Assembly: GCA_002293295.1 (NCBI GenBank)
Contig: DBCY01000170.1
Span: forward strand, 2,755 to 13,336
Direction: 5' to 3'
From: Ruminococcus sp. UBA946
GTDB lineage: Bacteria > Bacillota > Clostridia > Oscillospirales > Ruminococcaceae
Length of the DNA: 10,582 nt
Within the stretch, counting starts at the first letter, position 1. Every line of letters starts with the position of its first letter. Positions 1 through 5,061 of the stretch are shown here, piece by piece. Made by a program: the position numbers and the translations under genes. The notes beneath the pieces were generated by a model. It had not been told where the DNA came from. It searched no databases and saw nothing but the letters and a program-made list of their open reading frames with translations.

Positions 1-13
1 GGGATATAAAAAT

Positions 14-44
14 AAACCCGCCTATTTAGGCGGGTTTGTTTTTT
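14..44 (+). terminator. Intrinsic terminator of an upstream gene
   Basis: An 11-bp perfect inverted repeat (14-24 with 27-37, core ACCCGCC/GGCGGGT) closes on a very short loop and is followed by G and then six T residues at 39-44. This is a canonical rho-independent terminator on the plus strand. It most likely ends a gene left of the window. The minus strand has only A/T-rich sequence beyond the stem, so bidirectional use is less clear. Confidence 0.85.
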
Positions 45-74
45 CTTACACGTTTCTTACACGTTTCTTACACG
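45..74. repeat. Three tandem 11-bp repeats (CTTACACGTTT)
   Basis: CTTACACGTTT occurs at 45-55 and 56-66, and CTTACACG again at 67-74, with no mismatch in the shared part. The array starts directly after the terminator T-run. Each unit contains TTACAC, so that hexamer recurs every 11 bp, about one helical turn. The last copy (68-73) lies 17 bp before TTTACT (91-96), which could form a weak promoter for the next gene. A replication-slippage product without function is equally possible. Confidence 0.7.
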
Positions 75-122
75 ATTTTATTTAAAAATATTTACTGCAC
101 GTTCTTCTTCCCGGGGATACAT

Positions 123-527
123 ATGCGAATATGTCTCCCAGGTCATGCTTATTTTTGCGTGTCCCAGGCGCCGGAGAACACTCCCGTTTTGGAACGTACA
201 CCGCTCAAACACGTTTTGGATATCGCTCATCAGGGAAGCATATTGTTATTCTATACCAAAGGCGAAGTCGATAAATTGGGAAACCTGCTCAGCGACGAAC
301 AAAGAGCAGCGTTCAATAAAATCTGTGGTACGGTCGATGACTTCATTCAATTTACGCATAAGGTCACTGAGGAATCGGCGTACAAAGAAATCGCCGATAT
401 GCTTTACGAAATCCGTTCCGTTATGATGGCGGAAGCGGATAAACTGAAAGATAAAGGTGGCGCGGTTAAGTTTATAGCGGATGAGATTAAGGGATTAGCA
501 GATGCAGTAATGAGATGTGTGAAATAG
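123..527 (+). CDS. Hypothetical helical protein, family not recognised
   Basis: I do not recognise this protein. From the ATG at 123 it has 134 residues. The frame is open back to a TTG at 36, but that codon lies inside the terminator hairpin, so it is a poor start. The ATG at 123 follows GGGG at 113-116 at a usable distance; a GTG at 159 is another candidate. Residues 1-22 look compositionally unlike the rest. From about residue 25 onward the protein is soluble, charged and probably all-helical, with segments around 28-44, 57-80, 84-110 and 112-131 rich in Asp, Glu and Lys. It has no clear signal peptide, lipobox or catalytic motif. It converges on the lipoprotein gene 54 bp away, with no convincing terminator between them. 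Codon use looks like real coding sequence across the C-terminal 100 residues. It may be the remnant of a longer gene with a displaced N-terminus. Confidence 0.55.
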   Translation: MRICLPGHAYFCVSQAPENTPVLERTPLKHVLDIAHQGSILLFYTKGEVDKLGNLLSDEQRAAFNKICGTVDDFIQFTHKVTEESAYKEIADMLYEIRSVMMAEADKLKDKGGAVKFIADEIKGLADAVMRCVK

Positions 528-581
528 AAATCCTTCTGCCTAATTCCTTAACAGCAGACGGCAGCCCCTTGTTGCTTTTAT

Positions 582-1112
582 TTACTTAATTAAACCGTCT
601 GCAATTTCATCCGCGCGGCTGTTGTTTTCGCATACAAGCAGGTACACATAATCACCCTTTGATTTTAATACGGCGTCTTCAAGCTTGTACATTTCATCGG
701 GGGTGTAGTCCTTATAAAGTGAAATCTGGCTGTCAAGCCTTTTTTGTATACTAGCTTTGACAGTATCGGCATCCGAGGCGTTATTGAGCTTAAATACCGC
801 AAGCTCGTCGGGATACGCGCCCGAACCGCAGATGTAAAGCGACATATCGGATATTAATGCCGTGTCAATATCATAATAAAGACCCAGCGAGTCAATATTT
901 TTTGATACGGCGGAGGGAATTTCAATCTCATCCATAATTTCCGACGTTATTTTTTCAGGAGTAACCGCGGTTTCTTCTTCGGACATTGAAGCGTTATCAC
1001 TTTGCCCCGGTATTATGGTACCGGTATTTCCGGTATCGCCAACCTCTTCACAACCCGCGAGAAGCATTATTCCCGCAAGTGCCGGCGCTATAAACAGTTT
1101 TTTTAATCCCAT
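582..1112 (-). CDS. DUF4358 family lipoprotein
   Basis: This is a 176-residue exported lipoprotein. A Lys-Lys N-terminus and a hydrophobic stretch (6-19) lead to the lipobox LLAGC, with Cys21 as the lipidated residue, so it should sit on the outer face of the cytoplasmic membrane. Residues 22-50 are an acidic, Ser/Thr-rich linker. The rest fits DUF4358: GAYPDELAVFK at 98-108, a helix with repeated Gln/Lys/Arg (117-135), and KGDYVYLLVC at 152-161. No catalytic residues are known to me for this family. It lies 66 bp downstream of the SGNH hydrolase on the same strand and is probably co-transcribed with it. The ATG at 1112 is preceded by AAAGG only two bases away. A much stronger AAAGGAGG lies at 1143-1150, but the ATG it serves best (1140) is in another frame. 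The start is therefore the uncertain part, while the signal peptide supports 1112. Confidence 0.85.
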   Translation of the reverse strand: MGLKKLFIAPALAGIMLLAGCEEVGDTGNTGTIIPGQSDNASMSEEETAVTPEKITSEIMDEIEIPSAVSKNIDSLGLYYDIDTALISDMSLYICGSGAYPDELAVFKLNNASDADTVKASIQKRLDSQISLYKDYTPDEMYKLEDAVLKSKGDYVYLLVCENNSRADEIADGLIK

Positions 1113-1140
1113 AACCTTTTCTATGCCGGATAAGCGGCAT
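1048..1140 (-). other. Possible 30-codon leader ORF overlapping the lipoprotein start
   Basis: An ATG at 1140 lies two bases after AAAGGAGG (1143-1150), the best ribosome site in this part of the window. Its frame runs 30 codons to a TGA at 1048-1050. It overlaps the first 65 bases of the DUF4358 gene in a different frame. The peptide is basic, with no recognisable motif. It may be a coupling leader peptide, or the ATG may be chance sequence inside a hairpin (1123-1140). Translation is unproven. Confidence 0.25.
1123..1140 (-). promoter_or_regulatory. Hairpin between a strong ribosome site and the lipoprotein start
   Basis: ATGCCG (1123-1128) and CGGCAT (1135-1140) are perfect inverted arms around a 6-base loop. 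On the minus-strand transcript the hairpin begins two bases after AAAGGAGG. If it forms, it brings that ribosome site from 30 bases to about 12 bases from the ATG at 1112. This would explain a strong site at the wrong linear distance, but that is inference. Confidence 0.4.
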
Positions 1141-1150
1141 ATCCTCCTTT

Positions 1151-1166
1151 AGTAATATGTATTACT
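1151..1166. promoter_or_regulatory. Palindrome AGTAATA-TG-TATTACT before the lipoprotein gene
   Basis: Two perfect 7-bp arms (1151-1157 and 1160-1166) are separated by two bases. The palindrome abuts the AAAGGAGG at 1143-1150 on the 5' side of the minus-strand message. It could be a dimeric regulator's operator, or an RNA stem next to the ribosome site. I cannot name a regulator with this consensus. Confidence 0.35.
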
Positions 1167-1178
1167 GCAAATATCATT

Positions 1179-2108
1179 TTAACCGCCGCCAATGGCGGCG
1201 GCACCATTGTTAATTGTTAATTGTTTACCCAGCTCCTCCTGAACCGCATGAAGCATAACCCGGTATGCCTTATCCTTGAAATGAAGACCGTCAGTCTCGG
1301 CATAATCATCGGAAAAATAGCCTGTCTCATCCTGGAGCAAACTGAATATATCAACAAAATAACAGTCTTTATCATCCGCAAGATTTTTCAGCCTCGAATT
1401 ATAGTCTATAATATCAACAAGTTTTTCAGGATTATCAGTTTCGCGTTCTTTTGTCACAGGCGGGATTGTAATAAGGATAATTTTACTGTCCGGGACAAAT
1501 TCTGCAAGCTGTTCAATAAGAAGCGTCATTTTGTTAATTGAATATTCATTATTCAGATATGCCAGCCCGTTAGTCCCGAGCATGACGCATATATATTCCG
1601 GTTCAAGCTCAACAGCCTTCTGGACGGCGGTTTTCTCGGTTTTATAAGGGTCGGACGCGTCGGGAATACCATGCGTCAAAACAGTATCGGGATTAAGGCC
1701 AACCTGCGCAAAGACATTGCCGGGCGGCATAAATTCATAAGCCGCCAGCCCTGTTGCTATTGAATCGCCTATAAACATAATATTACTGAAAAATAATTTG
1801 TCGTAGTCGGTCGGGGGCGGTATAATTTCATTTTCGGTAACGGATACGGTTTCGGTAACCGAAGTAACTGTAGTTGCCGTTTCAGCCGGCTTAGTTTCGG
1901 CAGGAACGGTTGTTGCCGCAGCCGTTTCGGTTATGACGGTTATAACTTGCGCATCGGCAGTACCGGGGTTGTTTTCCTTTTCGTTTATATATTTATACAG
2001 ATACATGCAAAAAAGGATAATCACTGCCGAACCCGCCGCTATTATCATAAAGTTCAGTACCGTGGAAATTTTACTGCGGCCATAGATTTTATATGACTTT
2101 CTGCTCAT
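1179..2108 (-). CDS. Membrane-anchored SGNH/GDSL-type hydrolase
   Basis: A 309-residue protein with a short basic N-terminus, one transmembrane segment (about 18-38) and a low-complexity Thr/Val/Glu/Ala linker (about 50-95), followed by an extracellular SGNH hydrolase domain. The blocks are clear: GDS at 114-116 with Ser116 as nucleophile, Gly137 in block II, GTN at 178-180 with Asn180 for the oxyanion hole, and DGLH at 273-276 supplying Asp273 and His276. Such enzymes remove or transfer acyl groups on carbohydrates or lipids; the substrate is not readable here. The ATG at 2108 has AAGAAGG nine bases upstream, and a good promoter lies at 2144-2172. The DUF4358 lipoprotein follows in the same direction. 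That pairing suggests a role in surface polysaccharide O-acylation, although no MBOAT acyltransferase is in the window. The last 13 residues are encoded by repeat DNA and probably lie outside the folded domain. Confidence 0.85.
   Translation of the reverse strand: MSRKSYKIYGRSKISTVLNFMIIAAGSAVIILFCMYLYKYINEKENNPGTADAQVITVITETAAATTVPAETKPAETATTVTSVTETVSVTENEIIPPPTDYDKLFFSNIMFIGDSIATGLAAYEFMPPGNVFAQVGLNPDTVLTHGIPDASDPYKTEKTAVQKAVELEPEYICVMLGTNGLAYLNNEYSINKMTLLIEQLAEFVPDSKIILITIPPVTKERETDNPEKLVDIIDYNSRLKNLADDKDCYFVDIFSLLQDETGYFSDDYAETDGLHFKDKAYRVMLHAVQEELGKQLTINNGAAAIGGG
1183..1225. repeat. GC hairpin plus TTGTTAA tandem repeats at the end of the hydrolase gene
   Basis: CCGCCGCC (1183-1190) and GGCGGCGG (1194-1201) form an 8-bp GC-only hairpin with a 3-base loop. 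Next to it, TTGTTAA is repeated at 1207-1213 and 1214-1220, with a partial third copy. Together they encode the last residues of the hydrolase. On the minus strand the hairpin is followed by only TTAAAATG, so it is not a good terminator. The layout resembles small dispersed intergenic repeats of clostridia, judged from memory. Confidence 0.55.
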
Positions 2109-2143
2109 TTATATAAACCTTCTTTAACCGATAATACTTTATA

Positions 2144-2172
2144 ATTATACTACATTTAATTTTATTATTCAA
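2144..2172 (-). promoter_or_regulatory. Sigma-A promoter of the hydrolase/lipoprotein operon
   Basis: On the minus strand TTGAAT (2172-2167) is followed after exactly 17 bp by a perfect TATAAT (2149-2144). It lies 36 bp upstream of the hydrolase ATG and is the best match to a housekeeping promoter in the window. Confidence 0.75.
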
Positions 2173-2191
2173 GAGTTTTATACAATATTTT

Positions 2192-2213
2192 TCATGTAAT
2201 GACATAAACATGA
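2192..2213. promoter_or_regulatory. Inverted repeat TCATGT-N10-ACATGA
   Basis: Perfect 6-bp arms (2192-2197 and 2208-2213) lie about 20 bp upstream of the -35 box of the hydrolase promoter. ATGACATAAACATGACC also gives a direct ATGAC repeat here. A transcription-factor site is possible, but short AT-biased arms arise by chance. Confidence 0.25.
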
Positions 2214-2403
2214 CCATTCTTTCCGGATGTTTTATCCCGAAAGGACAAAACTCCCAAGCTCGATAAATTCCATTTTCAAATTTTTTCGCCCCTGAAAAGA
2301 ATTGCCATTATATTATTATGCGGGAATCAGTAAAATATATACGAATAATAAATAATACTTTAAACGACGCATAACTGAGGCATATGTTAAGATATTCAGC
2401 AAA

Positions 2404-2418
2404 CAAAAATAATTTTTG
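2404..2418. promoter_or_regulatory. Palindrome CAAAAATAATTTTTG next to the ddh promoter
   Basis: A perfect 15-bp palindrome (7-bp arms around a central A) ends nine bases before the -35 box of ddh. The position suits an operator or an UP-like element. It has only A/T apart from its terminal bases, so it could be chance. Confidence 0.3.
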
Positions 2419-2427
2419 CAATATTGC

Positions 2428-2456
2428 TTTACAAATCCTGCAAATTATGATATACT
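2428..2456 (+). promoter_or_regulatory. Sigma-A promoter of ddh with extended -10
   Basis: TTTACA (2428-2433), a 17-bp spacer and TATACT (2451-2456), with TGA directly before the -10 box forming an extended -10. Transcription would start near 2463, leaving a leader of only about 17 bases before the ddh ATG. Confidence 0.7.
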
Positions 2457-2479
2457 TATCTTATCAATTATATTAGGGG

Positions 2480-3478
2480 ATGGTTTGTATTAATAAAATC
2501 AGAATAGGTATTGCCGGTTACGGTAATTTAGGAAGGGGTACTGAGCTTGCCGTAATACAGAACCCCGATTGTGAGCTTACTTGTGTTTTCACGCGGCGAA
2601 ACCCGTCGGGGCTTAAAATACTGACGGAAAACGTTCCCGTTTATTCATTATCTGACGCATCATTGCATATAGACAAAGCCGATGTGCTTATCCTCTGCGG
2701 AGGTAGCAGAAGGGATTTGCCGGAACAGGGTCCTGCGCTTGCAAAGCATTTCAATACGGTGGACAGCTTTGACACGCATGCTAAAATACCCGGATATTTT
2801 GACGCCGTCGACGAAGCCGCCAGAACCGGCGGCAAGGTTTCAATAATTTCGGCGGGATGGGACCCCGGTATGTTTTCAATAATGAGGGCGTACGGCGAAG
2901 CCTTTCTGCCGTCCGGAAAAACATATACGTTCTGGGGCAAGGGAGTAAGCCAGGGGCATTCCGACGCGATAAGGCGCATTGAGGGGGTTTTGGACGCAAA
3001 GCAGTATACTGTTCCGGTTGAAGCCGCCGTAAATGCCGTCAGAAGCGGTTCTGACCCCGAGCTTTCAGTCCGTGAGAAGCACATCAGGGAATGCTTTGTC
3101 GCTGCAAAGCCGGGAGCCGATAAAGCCGCAATAGAAAACGACATTAAAACAATGCCGGATTATTTTGCCGGTTATGATACTGTTGTTCACTTTATCAGCA
3201 TGGAAGAGCTTGAACGCGACCATGCGGGCATTCCTCACGGCGGGTTTGTGATTAGAAGCGGCAGAACAGGGGTCGACTTATCTTCGCAGCATATATCCGA
3301 ATACTCGATTAAGCTTGACTCCAACCCCGAATTTACTTCAAGCGTGCTTGTGGCTTATGCAAGAGCCGCTTACAGGCTTTCAGGGGAAGGTTTATCCGGC
3401 GCAAAGACTGTGCTTGACATCCCGCCCGCTTACCTTTCGCCTAAATCGGGCGGCGAACTGAGGAAAGAGCTTTTATAA
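2480..3478 (+). CDS. ddh: meso-diaminopimelate D-dehydrogenase
   Basis: Ddh (EC 1.4.1.16) makes meso-2,6-diaminopimelate in one NADPH-dependent step from tetrahydrodipicolinate and ammonia, feeding lysine and peptidoglycan synthesis in the cytoplasm. The 332-residue protein matches the Corynebacterium glutamicum enzyme along its length, as I recall that sequence. It has a Rossmann motif G13-Y-G-N-L-G18, an Arg39-Arg40 pair suited to the NADPH phosphate, SAGWDPGMFS at 124-133, FWGKGVSQGHSDAIRRI at 151-167, MPDYFAGY at 225-232, HGG at 253-255 and NPEFTSS at 282-288. Its length is normal. The ATG at 2480 directly abuts AGGGG (2475-2479), which is too close for a good ribosome site. The next codons before the conserved core include ATT at 2489, nine bases from AGGGG, so the exact start is uncertain by a few residues. 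It has its own promoter and no terminator before the next small gene. Confidence 0.95.
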   Translation: MVCINKIRIGIAGYGNLGRGTELAVIQNPDCELTCVFTRRNPSGLKILTENVPVYSLSDASLHIDKADVLILCGGSRRDLPEQGPALAKHFNTVDSFDTHAKIPGYFDAVDEAARTGGKVSIISAGWDPGMFSIMRAYGEAFLPSGKTYTFWGKGVSQGHSDAIRRIEGVLDAKQYTVPVEAAVNAVRSGSDPELSVREKHIRECFVAAKPGADKAAIENDIKTMPDYFAGYDTVVHFISMEELERDHAGIPHGGFVIRSGRTGVDLSSQHISEYSIKLDSNPEFTSSVLVAYARAAYRLSGEGLSGAKTVLDIPPAYLSPKSGGELRKELL

Positions 3479-3525
3479 ATATATCTGACAAATTATAACA
3501 GTTGATTTCCCGTAAGGATGGTGTT

Positions 3526-3771
3526 ATGTACAGCTTAAGCACGATTATCATTTCAAATATTATTTTTTGGCTGTCGGTTAATATTTTCGGAGCCGCCGCT
3601 GTCACCTCCTTCACCCCTAAAAAGGTATACTCCCATTCAAATATAATTTTCAGGGAAAGACCGTCTGAGCATAAAATATATAAAGCCCTCAAAGTCGGAA
3701 GATGGAAAGACAGGCTGCCCGTTTACAGGCATAATGTCAGTGTGTTTGACAGAAAGCGGAATCCGAAATAA
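3526..3771 (+). CDS. Short membrane protein resembling the start of a CrtO-like acyltransferase; probably truncated
   Basis: An 81-residue ORF starts at the ATG at 3526 with AAGGA seven bases upstream. The frame also reaches back to a TTG at 3502, which has no ribosome site. Residues 4-28 form one hydrophobic segment. After it, IYKALKVGRWKDRLP (about 52-66) strongly recalls the conserved block of the glycosyl-4,4'-diaponeurosporenoate acyltransferase (CrtO) type family, whose members are roughly twice this length. The frame stops after VFDRKRNPK. In another plus frame, at 3761-3790, the reading ESEINGDYLR resembles what should come next in that family, suggesting a frameshift followed by loss of the remaining domain. 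The family assignment is from memory and the decay is inference. The gene lies 47 bp after ddh with no terminator between, so it may be co-transcribed with it. The function is probably lost. Confidence 0.5.
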   Translation: MYSLSTIIISNIIFWLSVNIFGAAAVTSFTPKKVYSHSNIIFRERPSEHKIYKALKVGRWKDRLPVYRHNVSVFDRKRNPK

Positions 3772-3788
3772 ACGGCGATTACCTCAGA

Positions 3789-3817
3789 TTGAAAAAGAAA
3801 AGATTATGGAATAACAT
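3789..3817 (+). promoter_or_regulatory. Candidate promoter in front of a possible small RNA
   Basis: TTGAAA (3789-3794), a 17-bp spacer and TAACAT (3812-3817). The -35 box is good and the -10 box weak. It lies about 100 bp upstream of the terminator at 3882-3916 with no ORF of note between them. Confidence 0.35.
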
Positions 3818-3823
3818 AAGCTT

Positions 3824-3916
3824 ATTCTATAGGTATTATTGTGTGTTAAGTTATAAACCCTATAGGAAGAAGGTTACTTTTACAGCCGTGCTTTTTTATG
3901 ACACGGCTGTTTTTTT
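3824..3916 (+). ncRNA. Candidate small non-coding RNA upstream of phoH
   Basis: Between the short membrane gene and phoH lies a stretch of about 90 bases that contains CTATAGG (3827-3833) and its exact complement CCTATAG (3859-3865), extendable to 9 bp with one G-U pair. It ends in a strong intrinsic terminator. A candidate promoter lies just upstream. The unit is too short to code for a protein. I cannot match it to a known RNA family. It may instead be only the untranslated tail of the ddh transcript. Confidence 0.3.
3882..3916 (+). terminator. Intrinsic terminator before phoH
   Basis: ACAGCCGTG (3882-3890) pairs perfectly with CACGGCTGT (3902-3910) across an 11-base loop, followed by six T residues (3911-3916). 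It separates the ddh side from the phoH operon. Confidence 0.9.
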
Positions 3917-3946
3917 ATAAAAATATTTTAAATATTTGTTTTACCC

Positions 3947-3975
3947 TTTCATTTTTCAGCATGATGTGTTATAAT
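3947..3975 (+). promoter_or_regulatory. Promoter of the phoH-mutS2 operon
   Basis: A perfect TATAAT (3970-3975) is preceded by TGT, forming an extended -10. The -35 region at the correct distance (TTTCAT, 3947-3952) is weak, as is common with extended -10 promoters. It lies 42 bp before the phoH ATG and just after the terminator, so it plausibly drives the whole right-hand cluster. Confidence 0.6.
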
Positions 3976-4017
3976 AATTGGGATTAGTTAAATATTTAAA
4001 AAGGTCTGGTAGCTTAA

Positions 4018-4974
4018 ATGGCGGAATGTATTATAAACACTCTTGACACGGAACAGGTTATAGCGCTTTTCGGGAATTATGACCTGAACATAAACCTGCT
4101 CCAAAAACAGTATAACGTAGCTGTATTAAGCAGGGGCGGCGATATAAGGATTACCGGCGACGAAGACAATATCGGCAAGGCGAAGTCAGCCATACTCGCT
4201 CTGCTTGAACTTATAAAAAAGGGAGAAACCATCAATGAACAGAATATCCGTTATGTAAATTCCCTGGTTGACGAGGGTTCGGAAAAACAAGTTGTAAAGC
4301 TTGCCGACGGCGGGATATGCGTTACGACGGGCGGAAAAATCGTTAAGCCCAAAACCCTCGGTCAGAAAAAATATGTTGACGCTATTTCAAATAATACTAT
4401 AGTTATGGGAATAGGTCCTGCCGGGACAGGCAAGACATACCTTGCCGTAGCAATGGCGGTTAAGGCATTTAAGGCGCACGAGGTCTCAAGGATTATTCTA
4501 ACCCGCCCCGCCGTTGAAGCCGGCGAAAAGCTGGGATTTCTGCCCGGCGACCTTCAGACTAAGGTCGACCCTTATCTGCGTCCCCTTTATGACGCTCTTT
4601 TTGATATGATGGGACCCGAAAACTTTGCCAGATACCTTGAGAAAGGAAGCATAGAGGTTGCCCCTCTTGCTTATATGAGGGGAAGAACGCTGGATGATTC
4701 GTTTATTATCCTTGACGAAGCCCAGAACACTACAAAGGAGCAAATCAAAATGTTCCTTACCCGGCTTGGTTTCAGCAGTAAAATGGTCATAACGGGCGAT
4801 ATTACTCAGATTGACCTTCCCGAAACAAAAAAATCCGGGTTAATCGACGCTATGAAAACCCTTAAGAATATCGACGACATAGAAATTACAAAATTTTCAG
4901 ACAAGGATGTCGTCCGTCACAAGCTTGTTCAGGATATTATCAAGGCATATGAAAGGGCAAGGTTTGAAAAATAA
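4018..4974 (+). CDS. phoH: PhoH family ATPase
   Basis: A 318-residue cytoplasmic P-loop protein of the PhoH (PhoH-like, YbeZ) family. These ATPases are linked to RNA metabolism and are usually encoded next to ybeY, as here. Residues 1-70 form the small N-terminal domain, with GDIRITGDE near 41-49 resembling a KH-like fold. The ATPase domain follows: Walker A GPAGTGKT at 133-140, LTRPAVEAGEKLGFLPGD at 161-178, Walker B FIILDEAQN at 229-237, TGD at 259-261 and the basic VVRHKLVQ at 298-305. Length and order are normal for the family. The ATG at 4018 has only AAGG 13 bases upstream, so initiation looks modest. In Bacillus subtilis a pgpH-type gene follows phoH; here ybeY follows after 80 bp. Confidence 0.93.
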   Translation: MAECIINTLDTEQVIALFGNYDLNINLLQKQYNVAVLSRGGDIRITGDEDNIGKAKSAILALLELIKKGETINEQNIRYVNSLVDEGSEKQVVKLADGGICVTTGGKIVKPKTLGQKKYVDAISNNTIVMGIGPAGTGKTYLAVAMAVKAFKAHEVSRIILTRPAVEAGEKLGFLPGDLQTKVDPYLRPLYDALFDMMGPENFARYLEKGSIEVAPLAYMRGRTLDDSFIILDEAQNTTKEQIKMFLTRLGFSSKMVITGDITQIDLPETKKSGLIDAMKTLKNIDDIEITKFSDKDVVRHKLVQDIIKAYERARFEK

Positions 4975-5001
4975 ATTTTTCAAGCTTAGAGGATGTTTAT
5001 A

Positions 5002-5061
5002 ATGATAAAAGAAAGGACAGGTACTGACAACCTGCCGGGGGTGTTATCAATAATATGTTAA
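5002..5061 (+). CDS. Possible 19-residue leader peptide overlapping ybeY
   Basis: A short frame starts at the ATG at 5002, eight bases after AGAGGA (4988-4993), a better ribosome site than that of ybeY itself. It encodes MIKERTGTDNLPGVLSIIC and stops at 5059-5061, overlapping the ybeY ATG at 5055 by 7 bp. The arrangement fits translational coupling. The peptide matches nothing I know, and at this length chance is a serious alternative. A CAGGT/ACCTG hairpin (5018-5034) lies within it. Confidence 0.3.
   Translation: MIKERTGTDNLPGVLSIIC

Larger units (their letters stand above)
2109..2479. other. Divergent intergenic region
   Basis: This 371-bp AT-rich gap separates the minus-strand hydrolase from ddh. 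It holds one sigma-A type promoter for each side (2144-2172 minus, 2428-2456 plus). It also has TCATGT/ACATGA inverted arms at 2192-2213 and an AT-rich palindrome at 2404-2418. I see no coding frame, tRNA or riboswitch core in it. The middle part, about 2220-2400, shows nothing I can name. Confidence 0.7.

Noticed and set aside
45..74. CRISPR-like array
   Set aside because: The units are 11 bp and directly adjacent with no spacers, so this is a simple tandem repeat.
36..122. Extension of the first gene to a TTG start at 36
   Set aside because: The TTG lies inside the intrinsic terminator and the added residues only translate the terminator tail and tandem repeats.
554..602. GCAGACGG/CCGTCTGC inverted repeat as a convergent terminator
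   Set aside because: The arms are perfect, but the loop is 33 bases, one arm is in the lipoprotein coding end, and no T-run follows on either strand.
1183..1201. GC hairpin as terminator of the hydrolase gene
   Set aside because: On the minus strand it is followed by TTAAAATG, not a T-run, and the stem spans coding sequence up to the stop codon.
2641..3144. 167-codon minus-strand ORF opposite ddh
   Set aside because: It is a shadow of a clear ddh coding region, with no ribosome site and no recognisable product.
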